Shown here one piece after another: positions 47,561-58,134 of a stretch of 64,000 nucleotides of DNA. Within the stretch, counting starts at the first letter, position 1; each line of letters starts with the position of its first letter. Below the pieces are notes generated by a model. It was not told where the DNA came from. It ran no database searches and was given only the letters and a program-made list of their open reading frames with translations. This stretch comes from Armillaria gallica (Eukaryota > Basidiomycota > Agaricomycetes > Agaricales > Physalacriaceae). A program made the translations under genes and the position numbers. The stretch covers positions 310,001-374,000 of the forward strand of contig JBANDB010000012.1 of assembly GCA_037576215.1 (NCBI GenBank). Reading direction: 5' to 3'.

Positions 47561-48220
47561 GCCGGCGTGGTATGCTGGAGATTCTCATTGCTGAAATCCA
47601 TGCAGCATCTGCCGCGACATCGCTATCCAGCCAGTGTGTATATTTTGGCAAGTACCGGACCACCCTCAAGTAGTAGCGTCAGCAGAAGCTTGTTCTTCGG
47701 TAGAAAGCAAATTCTCGTCGAAGAGAAAACTGAAGCAGAAACAGCATACTCACTTCGAAAGCGCGCCGAGGGGTGGGAAGACAATCTGGTGTGCCAGCAG
47801 CAGCAGCAGGAGAACTGGGAGGAACCTGTCGCCTTCGAAAAAATCGAGGAAGACGCTCCGATGTCCTGGGTGGAGGTTGGTACCGCAATCTTGGTAGGCT
47901 TATCTTGTCCTTGATTCCTAGCTCCTTCTGACGCCCAATCTATAGAACCTTTAGAAACATTTACGGTGCCGGCTAGCACCGAAAGCCATCGTAAAGCAAA
48001 CATTCTCGGTGTGCTTTGTGTCCGTCATCGAAGATGAGCGTGACAAACTGTGGGCACGTATTTTGTTCATCGTAAGTTTATTTTCTTATATTATGTGAGC
48101 TCGAACTCACGCTCATCTTAGATGTATCTGCCAGACATTTGAAAGAGTCAGCCATGCCCATCATGCCGAAAGCCTGGTCATCTTGACCAGCTGCGAAAAA
48201 TCGATTTGCATATGCGTTAG
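47561..48220 (+). pseudogene. C2H2-RING copy F, relic of exons 3-5
   Basis: No promoter, exon 1 or exon 2. The 5' part (to about 47720) is instead a sequence shared with 51290-51580. Remnant exon 3 covers about 47720-47894 with its donor, exon 4 about 47947-48071 and exon 5 about 48122-48220. Lesions include a TAG in the third codon of exon 4, the first RING cysteine changed to Phe, a one-base insertion in the CLCP segment and a one-base deletion in exon 5. Clearly non-functional. Confidence 0.8.
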
Positions 48221-48399
48221 CACTATCGACGGACACATTTCTTTGTATATCACAAACGTCTTATACCAATATACCTCAATGCGAATCAAATAAATTAAAC
48301 AATCAAATTCTCTCCGAAGGTCTGTTTCCTCGACGGCTATTGATGTTGCTGCCTTTGGGCAATGCCATTTTGTTCTTGCTCGTCACGCCTTGTTGAGGC

Positions 48400-48605
48400 C
48401 GTCTGTCCTTCCTCCCAAGATAGCATTATCGATCCGTCGCCCTGAGATGGGTCTGACTTGGATCCTTAGTGGTTCCGTCAGTTCAGACAATAAGGACAAT
48501 GATAATGGTTCTGGATGTGGGAGGTACGTTCTTTTGCCTCTTTGCTCTCCCGTCCCAGGTCCCGACGCGTTCAGTGTTATACGACACCATCTCATGGCAG
48601 GCTAA
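48400..48605 (+). pseudogene. Relic of CxxC-family exon 2
   Basis: 48446-48600 resembles exon 2 of paralogue 3 with its upstream intron: TGAGATG.GTCTGACTTG.ATCCTTAG followed by GGTTCCGTC and a frame reading GSVSSDNKDND. A GTCCCGACG site also matches. Exon 1 and the zinc-binding tail are absent. With relic copy F it forms a shrunken duplicate of the E-CxxC block. Confidence 0.65.
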
Positions 48606-48635
48606 ATTTTACAGTTGTCATAAACCACTCCAGCT

Positions 48636-49991
48636 TTACGCGATTGTCGCAGGTGTATAAAGTACCTCTCCGTTTTTCACAAATGTCAGCACAACCTCCT
48701 GCCCTCCATCAAGCGCAACTAACCAATCCATAAATGTCTCAGCTAGGCTCTTATCCTGAGGCTCGACCACTAGGAGGGCATTGCATGGATTCAGAAGGGC
48801 GTCCGATTCAGCTGGGATCGGGATGGAGGAGTCGGCAGGTGCACCATTGTTGGCAGACGACCAAGTTCCCTGAGCGAAGATACGCAGGGTATCTGTAATG
48901 GATTGAGTAGAAGAGAGCCATGTCCCTCGGTCTGTGAGGGTGTATTCTTCGAGGAGGGCGGCGGCGGAGAGGGCTTGGATGGGGAAGCGGGGATATTGGT
49001 GGTACCAGGAGGAGTAGGCTAATGCCCAGGGGACCTGTGAAGTTAAACGTGAGGGTCCGTCCGTACAGAAGATCAGAAGAAGAGGAGAAAGTAAGCATAC
49101 CTGCCCGATTTCAATGAATAATTCGCTCTCTTTGATGTTCGTTGCGCTTTTGTCGTAACGAGAGAGAAAGCGAGTTGGCGGGCGTACGGATGGGTCTGGC
49201 GGGATCTGTGTATGGGCTATCAGTCAGTGCGGTTTGGAAGAGAGAGGCAATATGCATACAGCGAGATCAATGTTCCCACATCCGACGATTTTGTTGAACA
49301 TATCCGATACGTCGTCGGTCAATCCGTCAAGGGCTGCAGGATTTGAGATAGGGCCAACGAGATAGAAGTGGTCCTGCATCAACGGGCCATCGAGTCATCG
49401 ATCATTTCTACACGAGTCGTCGAGGCAGAAAAGACCAAGCTTACCATGAAGACTAATTCCCGCCTCACAGCTTTCCCACTCTTCATTTCTGCCAACTCCG
49501 CCGCTTGGTTGTATGTGAACGCGACATCGACGTACCCCATAGAAAGATAAGAAAGGCTTTGCGTTGTATCGCCTAGGTACCACTCGACCTACGAAAAGCA
49601 GTTCGAGTAAGATCTGGGTACGAGAACAGACAGAAGGCAGAGACCGTGAAAGGTTCTTCCTTGAAGATCTCTACCCTCCATTTGATAAACGCGTCCGCAA
49701 AGGCACCGATAAGCCCAGATTGACCTGCTCCGCCGTTGGCAACGCGCAGGCGGACGGTGGTGGCAGAAGAGTAGCCACCGTTATAGGTCGCTTGAGGGGT
49801 GAGTGGGGAAGAGAGGGCGGAGGCAACGGGGCCGCTTGAGGTAACGACGGGTTGAGGTGGATAAGCGTGGATCGCGAGGAAGGGTGTGAGCTGTGCAGAC
49901 AATTGACTACGGTTCCCGGGGGAGAACTTGAGTAAGTATGAGATGGAGAGTATACCGGGGGCACATACCCAGATACGACAAAGTGGGACAT
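48636..49991 (-). CDS. TupA-like periplasmic-binding-fold protein, 348 aa, six exons
   Basis: Fungal member of the type-2 periplasmic-binding-protein family related to bacterial tungstate/molybdate-binding TupA. Its role in fungi is unknown. Exons (minus): 49991-49969, 49906-49645, 49588-49445, 49373-49260, 49205-49101, 49034-48636 (1047 nt in frame). Conserved segments: GGAGQSGLIGAFADAF (ligand-loop region), EWYLGDTT, VDVAFTYN, DHFYLVGP, DMFNKIVG, PPDPSVRPPTRFLSRYDKSATN, VPWALAYSSWYHQYPRFP and YTLTDRGTW. The second intron starts at a poor donor (GTCTCT), chosen because it alone joins the conserved frame. The first exon is only 23 nt, and the predicted N-terminus (MSHFVVSG) is not a signal peptide, although many relatives are described as extracellular. 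It overlaps nothing and runs opposite to the array. Confidence 0.9.
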
Positions 49992-52360
49992 GATGTTAAT
50001 GAGCTAAGTAAACAGCCATCGAGGTGTTATAAAGGTTCGAGCGACTGACAGAAAGAATGGTTGATTGTCATGAGGCCTGGGGCCCTTGACGTTTGGCCCC
50101 CTTCTGTGTTATCGATTTGCTCCAGTGCACATCTATTCATAGAGAATTAATGGCGAAGCAACTCGTGTGGATAGGGCACCGCTGGAAACCTGAGGCCACG
50201 AATACAAATCTGACAATCGAAATGGAAACCGGGCTCAGAACGAGGGCGGAGTGAAGTAACTTTAAACAGACACGTAACTTGAATTATGCAATAGTGTAGT
50301 CACCGGCCCCGCGACTGTAATATGAGGGTGAAAGGAACTGTCACACGTAGGCTATGTATAATATGGACTGTGGGAGTACCCACATTTTGCGAGCGCAGGC
50401 AAGCCATAGTTCATACAGAGCGTGTCGAATGTTTCGGCCCGGCCGTGTCGCGTATTATCTCGTGACACTCGATGAATTCCCGCTACCTTGGTCAGCTGTT
50501 GGCTTCCGAAAGGGCGTCGGTGTCAATGACAAACATCCGCAATCTTTTCAACCAACGACCATCATGATGAATCCTCCGCCGTGCTGCGTGAATTCTCTTT
50601 TTCAATCCGCGACAATCGCCACTGTTCCGCCTCTCTATTCTCAGTACAGTAAAGAACTATGCCCTTGTTGTGCTACCTGAACTGCTTCAAATCGTCTTTG
50701 TTCGCGCCTCCCGACACGCAAACGAAGGGGAAGGGCTCGGGGCTGGTGGCCTAGTTGCATAGCAATGCAGGATTGCTATATATCCATTGCTGGACCTAGA
50801 TGTTGGTCAACGATGCAACGGCCTTCGAAAGTGTAATTTGCTTGTCGCATATGCCGAGCCATACTCTGAAAAATCGGGTTAGGACATTGCATAGAATGTG
50901 CTACGGGTGCAAATAATCTCTCGAACAAGGCCTAGTGGAGAGTGATACTCTTGTCGTGCCTGCGCTGCACTACCCGACCTACTGGTAGTCTCGAGCCGGA
51001 ACCCAGCTGTTCGCGCTGCTTGCGATGTGGAAGGAATACAAGGCAAGTGGCCAAGTTAGACCCAGTATTTTCCGATATATTGATTCTGGACCCAGATGTC
51101 GACCAACGACGCAATGGCGTTTGAAGGTATAACTTGCTTTTCAAGTATGTTGAGTCATATTCTGATTCCTGAAAATCTTGTTAGGAGTTGCTCTACAGAT
51201 GGAGCGAGTTATTTGAACAAGACCCGGTGGAAGGATGTAATCTCTGGCCGAACGAGGATGTGGTATGAATATCATTCAAGGTGGTTCTCTTTACTGAAAT
51301 CCATGCAGCATTCTCTGCCATGACGTGAGATATCTGTACTGCACGTCATGACTCCTTCTAGCTATTTTCCCATATTACAACAAATTAACTGTCAATTCCC
51401 GCTGCCACGCATTGCCGAGGCTCATAAGCTGCATTCTGCATGCACCAATGTACCGCTCCGGGTCCCTATCTCACTATATGTATATTTTCGCTGAATACCG
51501 GGACTACCCCTCAGGCAGTAGTGTCAGTAGAACACATGGACAGCTTGTTCTTCGATGGAAGGAAAATCCTGTCAACGGACATTTACCCATAGCAGGAAAT
51601 GGTCTCCGACCTCGACGCTGGCATGGGGTAGGCACATCTACCTTTCTCTGGGTAACGTTTGGCTTATTGACGAAGGCTAACATAGATGGACCTATGCTTC
51701 TTGCGATCGTACTGGTTCCAGTTCTACTCAAGCGTACACGAAGAAATGTACGATTATCATCTGGCAGACGCACGTACCATGAATGACCTTCCCCAGTGTC
51801 GGGGGGCGAGGTTATGTCGTGATTGGTACGTTTATTCTATAGCGGTGACTACGTTATTCTGAAGGCGTAACCGGTAAGCACGAAATGATTGCACCCCACG
51901 GATTGCGCCGGAGCCGCAGACGCTGGGCCTCAGGCTTACTCTATACGCCGGCTGTGTATCTGACACTGGCAGCGGTATGTAGTAAGCTTGTGTTCTGACA
52001 CATTCTTGGATTAGTTATATCCGAAAGATTTACGTGCACTGTTCTCCCCACTCCCTCCTGCAAGACTCGCTTTCGTCTTCTGGCATTTGAGTTCTGTCGA
52101 GAGGTATGTATCATGGACTGCTCAATCGGAAGCTGGGAGTCTGACTTGCTATTGTCATTATAGATTGCTACGTGACCTGTTTTCTGAAGAAGGTTGCAAC
52201 TCGCAGACCTCGTGAACAGGTTCGCCGTGTCTTTTATCTGTGGTGTTCACCGGGCTGAAATACAGATCCGCTTCTGCTAGCGATTCATAGGAAGGGCGCC
52301 AGCAATAAATAGAGCCTTATCGATTTCATTCTTCTTTTTCGGACAATCGGCTTCTCCAGC
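49992..52360. repeat. Repeat R1 copy 7 and duplicated decayed sequence
   Basis: At 50510-50670 the R1 parts AATGACAAACATCCGCAATC, CAACCAACGACCATCATGATG and ATCGCCACTGTTCCGCC are present, but the GTCGCGTCA core is lost. 50700-51200 parallels 47050-47480. 51290-51580 parallels 47575-47720. 51860-52200 parallels 37075-37450. No intact gene. Confidence 0.55.
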
Positions 52361-52363
52361 TTC

Positions 52364-52957
52364 AAGCGACGGTGAGACCTAGTGTGAACAGTGAAACCAC
52401 TGGAGGGGTAAGCTACTCCTATTGATGCACTTCCTGGCGTCAATAACCTAACACTACTTTCGCAGGTATCTGTATCCGACACAGTGTCGGCGTCATCAGC
52501 TAGGCTGCGCTTGAGCCATGAATAAGCGAATAGTTGACAAGGACCTACAACCATCTATGGGTGAATGCAGGCGTCACAGGCGAAGGTTACGGGGAAGTGT
52601 TCTACCGAAGTGCCTTCTAGCAATTCGACTTTGCTTTGGGGCTACGTACCGGCGAGACTTATTGTGAGACTACCGGAGGGGTGAGCTACTCCTATTGATG
52701 CATTTGCTCACGACAATAACCTAACCTTGTTTTTCCAGGTTTTGCAACAGTTGTACCCTGCCCACCGTCAGCTAGGCTGTACTTCGCCCCGCAAGCATGC
52801 AGGTAGTTGCCAAGGACCTACAACCATCCACGGGTGAGTACAAATGTCTACAAAGTGTCTCACCGCGACCGGACGCAATATTTCCGGAGTGAGACACTAG
52901 TTCCCCCTTTCCTCGTATAAAATGCCCCCGCGGGACCTGTTTTCCTCCATTACAAAC
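52364..52957 (+). promoter_or_regulatory. Promoter of C2H2-RING copy G, distal block duplicated
   Basis: The distal block occurs twice, at about 52364-52430 and 52646-52705 (both with GGAGGGGT(A/G)AGCTACTCCTATTGATGCA). Inverted repeat GTGTCTCACC (52855-52864) / AGTGAGACAC (52888-52897). TATAAAA at 52916-52922, 42 nt before the ATG. Confidence 0.72.
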
Positions 52958-53887
52958 ATGAACAACAACCACAACCAACTGCGTTCTACAAACAACAACA
53001 CGTGCGAAGCTTCGACTTCCACTATAACTCTTCGTCCTGAAGAGGAATTCAATCCGCAATACTGCACCCAATGCGACCAGACATTATGGTCGATTGAGCT
53101 TATGCGGAATCATCTCGACCTATCTGGTCGACACCCGTACTGCCATACCTGCAGACGGGGCTTCTTGAACAACAACTCCTTCAAGACGGTGAGCCCCTTT
53201 TGTTGTGATGCTCATCGATGTCGCCTAAGTGTTTCCCTTTTAGCACCTGATCCTCTCGGATTACCATCACTATTGTGATGACTGCGACAAGGAGTTCCAG
53301 TCCTCTGCTCTGAAAATCCTATGTCTTCCGTTGTTTCCTGTGATGGCAACTTTGTTTACGATAATGAACAGCATCATGAGCAATCAGCTCGTCACCATCG
53401 CGATTATGAAGAAGGCGATCGCGAGAGGCGCGCCGATGGGCTGGAAGACGAGCTGGCACGCCAGCAGCAAGAAGAGGAGAACCGGGAGGTTCCAGTCGCC
53501 CTCGAAAAAGTCGAGGAGCAGGCTCCGATGTCCAGGGTGGAGGTTGGGATCGCGATCTCGGTAGGCTTATTCCCTCCCTGATTCGTAGCTACTTCTGACG
53601 TTTAACCTACAGAATCTCAAGAAGCGCTTACAACGCCACCCTATACCAAAGGCCACCGTAAAGCAAACATGCCCGGTGTGCTTGTGCCCCTCATCGAAGA
53701 TGACCGTGGCAAAGTGTGGGCACGTTTTCTGTTCATCGTAAGTTTCTTTTCTTTCGTGATGCAAGCTCCAACTGATGTTCGTCTTAGATGCATCCGCCAG
53801 ACGTTCGAAAAGAGCCAGGGATGCCCATCGTGCCGAAAGCCTGGTCATCTTGACCAGCTGCGAAAGATTGATTTGCATATACATTAG
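52958..53887 (+). pseudogene. C2H2-RING copy G, intact frame but broken intron 2 donor
   Basis: Exon 1 is 52958-53188 and exon 2 begins at 53244 but lacks one serine codon. It ends at 53318 where the donor should be GTATGT but reads CTATGT. Exons 3-5 (53372-53560, 53613-53737, 53788-53887) are open and encode a complete RING (CPVC, CGHVFC, CPSC). If intron 2 is retained, translation runs into another frame and stops at about 53564 without RING. The promoter with inverted repeat and TATA is intact. Hence either a recently disabled copy or a source of RING-less protein. Confidence 0.7.
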
Positions 53888-54164
53888 CACTATCGACGGA
53901 CGCTTTTCGTTACTTTATATCACAGACATCTTATACCATATACCTCAATGCAAATAGAATGAAATTACAATCATAGTCTTTTCTGTGTAAGCGGAATGCT
54001 TATCTGTCGACGGGGCACGTCGTACATTGGCACTGTTGCCGAGTCACGGTTGGTTTCTTTGACTGATTTCTACGGAATACCAGTGTTATCTACATGGTCA
54101 CCTCTTGCCTGTTCGTGGACAATGGTGTCCCTGTGAGCGACCAGAACGTTAAGACTGGGACACG

Positions 54165-54395
54165 GTGTCAAAAAACAGCGCAGTCTTGTCTAAAGCAAAG
54201 CAGGCGCAGAAGGTGCCTGAGCTTACCTCAGATGAGTCGTCGTTGAATTGTTGGCATAGAATGAGGCGAATGGCCCTTGACTTTGGTATGCTCATTGATC
54301 GGGGAGATCCGCTATGCGCGCAGGAGATTATAATTGCGAGCAAAGAGCATAGCTTCGTTCGGAATCGACTCATACAATGGGAATTACAACGTTAA
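54165..54395 (+). CDS. Possible short hypothetical protein, 76 aa
   Basis: Unrecognised. The open frame MSKNSAVLSKAKQAQ... has a composition compatible with a helical protein, but no paralogue, domain or splice partner was found. Could be an exon of an unidentified gene or chance. Confidence 0.2.
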   Translation: MSKNSAVLSKAKQAQKVPELTSDESSLNCWHRMRRMALDFGMLIDRGDPLCAQEIIIASKEHSFVRNRLIQWELQR

Positions 54396-54519
54396 GCTAA
54401 TGCCGCAGATTCACTGCACTGAGCCATGTCGTATTATGCCTCAATATTTGGCCGGTGTTCCAGACAGATGGATCCATTCACGCACTCTGTGAGCTTTATT
54501 ACAGAGCAGTTCGTATGGC

Positions 54520-55335
54520 CGCACTCCTTAACTACAAAACCCCATACGTAGTATAAGTTCTCGCATTAGCTGCTGAACGTAGCGGAGTTTGGCGTCTGGC
54601 AGCGAGTACGGCCGAGATGTCCACGAGAATAGTATATACTCCCTCCCAGTCTACCATGACCTTAGTTAGGAGTCGATAGGACCTGCTCGAGGTTAAGGGA
54701 CTGCTAGTCAACCTCCAGTCGACATCAACTGCAGCTTACGTGCCAGTTCGGCCGAAGTCTGGTAGAGTCAGAGTCTTCCGGCTGGGAGAGGGCCATCCGT
54801 TGGCGACGAAAATCTGGAAGACACAAATAGGTCAGACGTCGAGGCCTCAGGGAACTCGGCCTCTGGGAGATAGTTCATTCGCCCGATAAAGTATCATCGT
54901 TCGGACTGAATATCTCCTTCTTTGATACCTCCAATTAGATCTGAAGCGTAGCTCCAGGAGTTGAGTTCAGATCTCTGCGACAGATGTGCGCAATTTCTCC
55001 TATTGATCATCTGTAAGAGATCACAGTGATATATATGACTGATAGCGTTGATCTAGAAAGAATGTTGAGTATGTTTTATGTTTAGTATTTACCACTGTTA
55101 CGGAAGATGATGTACAGGCGTTTCTCATGAGCCCTCAGCCCATGTTCCACAGACCTTGTCGTGATCACAGAAAAAAATTTTCGGTGCCCCTTCACGTAAC
55201 GACCTGGTGGGTTGTCAACGAATTTCCACTACAATCAGAAAGATTGGACTACATCTGAGCGCCTCTTGTAATCCGAAACTTCTCTCTGAACTACCGGTCC
55301 CGGTCGTCCCATACTTGTGCCCAAGCCACGCGAAG
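54520..55335 (-). pseudogene. Decayed APH-fold gene, paralogue of the 39.8 kb gene
   Basis: The nucleotide sequence parallels 39930-40810 on the same strand: the TGTCAGACGTCG..., GATCTGAAGCGTAG.TC..AG.AGTTG, and ATCTGTAAGAG...GTTGATCTAGAAAG stretches align with the APH gene, and the splice acceptor (CTAGATCAAC in coding sense) is kept. A VWDDRDR frame matches VWEDENR of the intact gene, followed by a stop. The catalytic region is not readable in one frame. It occupies the same position after copy G as the APH gene after copy D. Confidence 0.65.
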
Positions 55336-57396
55336 GAAGAGACGGTCACAACGAGATAAATCAACTACATGCGTCTGTGAAGAGTTCAAAAATCTGTCGC
55401 AATAGCCAACGACACGCTCTATGATGTAGTGGTAATCAGCCGTAATGCTCCAAGTTTATTGAAAGGCCCAATTCATCTGTTGGAGACGACGTAGAGTACA
55501 GGATGGCTGACGGTTTGACATGGTTTGTTAACGGTGCCGGTTTCCCGCAAGGACTCCGAATGCGGATCGTGTGCGACGCATACTGAGGCTAAGGCAAACA
55601 CCATTGTTAGGGTAAGGAAGGACTACCAGCACCAGATATCTTTGTTGAATTTGTGATGTTTCGCGAATTAGAGCTCTCGGCACCTCGCAATGAGCCAATG
55701 GCAAGCAGTGTTGAACTGATGGTGGTCGTTGGACCGGTGGGAGGAACCGGTAGCGGCCCGGGATATACCGAGGTCTGACAGAGAAATCCGGGCCGGAAAT
55801 CGAAGCTCTTCTTCAACTTGTTCCACCACCTTCGCGTACCGGAGCATAGTAACTATCTTGATGCTGGCAGTGGCACACACACATAGGATCTGTTATTGCC
55901 ACAGGAATGACGTTCTTCACACCGAAACCGTCAGACGGCGTCAAGCCTCAGCGCGACCATCTGTTGACTGGAAAGGGAACTCGTCCGATAGGACTGATGA
56001 GACTCGGACAAGAATCGAAGAGCAGTCATACAGAGAAGCTCTGAATGTACCCGCTGGAGCGCTTTCAACGGACGTTCTCTAGATATCCTCAATTTTCTGT
56101 TTCGGAACCATCAGATTCCTCCTTTACGACAATCAATCGCAAACTTGGCTGAATATTTGCAACGTTCCTCGAGGACGCTGTATGATGATTTTTTCCGCTA
56201 ATCTGTGTGAATAGCCATTGATTACTGACCCCGTCTTTCGGATATCACCGAGTCCGCAACGTGTGCAGAAGAACATCATAGTGTTGTAACGCACAAACTG
56301 CGCCCGGGTGTTGATCTCTTCTCAGATTTAGGCGTCACCGAACGCATGATGGTCGACGAACTTCGGTGCCATGCTACCCCAAGTGATCCGCGTCTGGGGC
56401 ATCCGAATTTGTCTGCGATGCGAGTTGCTAGCGTTGGTCTCACTTTACACCTCTCTATGGTGTTGTAACTCGTCTCACTGAACTTGGAAAGGCGCGGCGT
56501 ATCGGCTCCGCCTGCGTCTCCGTCCTTGATTTACAACTGCTGGCCGATCTATTGACGTTCTAGTGATACCCTTCGAGAAACGGCCTATGCTTTCTAACTG
56601 CATCTATCCTTGCCATGCGGGCCTATCACTTCCTTGACGCGGGCGACCCAAGGAAGCAGGATTCCTACACACTCGCTTTCCCCGAATTCCTCCGATGTGC
56701 TAGATAGTAGAGCCATCTCCTCGTTCCTCGAAGACGTCCTCTTGTCGATCTTCCAATTCCTCAAACTCCCGGTAGCATTTCTCGGAACTGCTACCCTGGT
56801 TATATATCACATTGGCCGTTACTCGGTCTGCATGTTGCATCCAAGTACGAAGATGAATCAACGTGCTGGGTGCAGTATTGTGTCTGGATATGGTGTCACG
56901 AACTCCCACTCATATTCCGCCGTCAGGCAATGGTCGGACAACGAATCAAGATGGTATGGGGTTGCAAGTCGTTCTCGGCCAGGGTCGTCCTTGTTTTCTG
57001 AGAAGAATAGTCCTTCCTTCGGCTGCAATGGCTCGCGGTGACTGTTCACGCATGGAAGATGGAAGGAGGGTACTCTCTGCCGCAAGGAATATCTCGAAGA
57101 TTGAGGAGTGTAAGCCGATGGGAGACCCAGACCTTTGTCAGTATATCTTCTTGGTTCCTTCGTGTGTGAGCACTTTGGTCGTACATGTATGAATAGGCTG
57201 AGAATAGCTTCATTCGAAAGTCTCAAACAATGACGTGGTATTCATCCAGACGATGGTACAAATTACAAAGGGTAAAATCAAATGGTAATTTATTCAGAGT
57301 GGAAGGCGTAAAGGACATAAAATGGGGGGTCATTTTGAAGCATCAGCGGTGTGGAGGTAGAAGAATGGAAGGAAGAAGTCGAACAGCCTGCAAGAA
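55336..57396. other. Stretch without a firmly supported gene
   Basis: Frames of 100-145 codons occur on + (55729-56082, 56610-57041). The second contains an F-box-like LEDVLLSIFQFL string at about 56730-56765, but nothing around it supports an F-box protein. Otherwise nothing recognised. Confidence 0.35.
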
Positions 57397-58134
57397 TCAA
57401 GCAACTTGGGACATAGGCGCATCCCTAGCCTTGGCCAGAGGCTGGGTATTCTCCCTCAGTCCTCTCAATGCCGAGAACGACACAATCGCCGAAATGAGGG
57501 TGAACAAGAACGCGAACCAAGGAATGATTCCGAACCAGAGGACTAGCCGAAAGATGAGCTTAACGCTACAATACTGCTGGGATAGAAGACGTACTGAAGT
57601 GAATGTGCCTGTACAGAGGGTTAACTCCGAGCGATGCTGCAGCTTCGAGGAGCGTCTCTGTGGGGACCGCGACACCATCTTTCCACCCCCAGATCTCTAC
57701 GCCCTTTCGGCGCACTGCGTCAGATACTGGAATCTGGCAAGCGAACAGTGCAACGGTAAGGAAGGTGAAGACGTATGCGTGGATAGAAATAGACTTTCTG
57801 CTCGTAGCACCTGAGCCGACGAACAAACTAATGACGGCGGCGAGAGAGTACAGGGCCGTGATGACACAGAAAACCTCGGAAGCTATGGCAGGATGAACGA
57901 CACCTATAATTTCGCATTAGATTGAGTGGACGATAACGAAATATTGAACGTACTGTTCGTAACGAGTCGCAGAGTGATTCCAAGGGGTGCGACGGACCTC
58001 CGGAGGAACGACTTCAGCTGGTTCTGCTTCACTACCGTATTGAGACCGATGGAAAGGCTGATAGCGCCCCACGCAAATGCCATGGTGTACGCCCCCAGAC
58101 GAGCAAGGAAGAGCGGTGTGGGTGGGGGTGCCAT
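57397..58134 (-). CDS. Four-helix membrane protein, 212 aa, three exons
   Basis: Uncharacterised integral membrane protein. Exons (minus): 58134-57954, 57903-57615, 57565-57397 (639 nt in frame, GT-AG introns of about 50 bp). It starts MAPPPTPLFLARLG. Four hydrophobic segments lie at about residues 8-29 (LGAYTMAFAWGAISLSIGL), 65-85 (FCVITALYSLAAVISLFVG), 95-115 (AYVFTFLTVALFACQI) and 165-190 (LVLWFGIIPWFAFLFTLISAIVSF), with a charged loop DAVRRKGVEIWGWKD before the last. Layout resembles MARVEL/SUR7-like tetraspan proteins of basidiomycetes, but no signature motif allows a firm family call. The short cytosolic tail ends AKARDAPMSQVA. No operon-like partner. Confidence 0.75.

Noticed and set aside
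56610..57041. Possible F-box protein
   Set aside because: Only a short LEDVLLSIFQFL string resembles an F-box. The rest of the frame is not protein-like and no exons or leucine-rich repeats follow.
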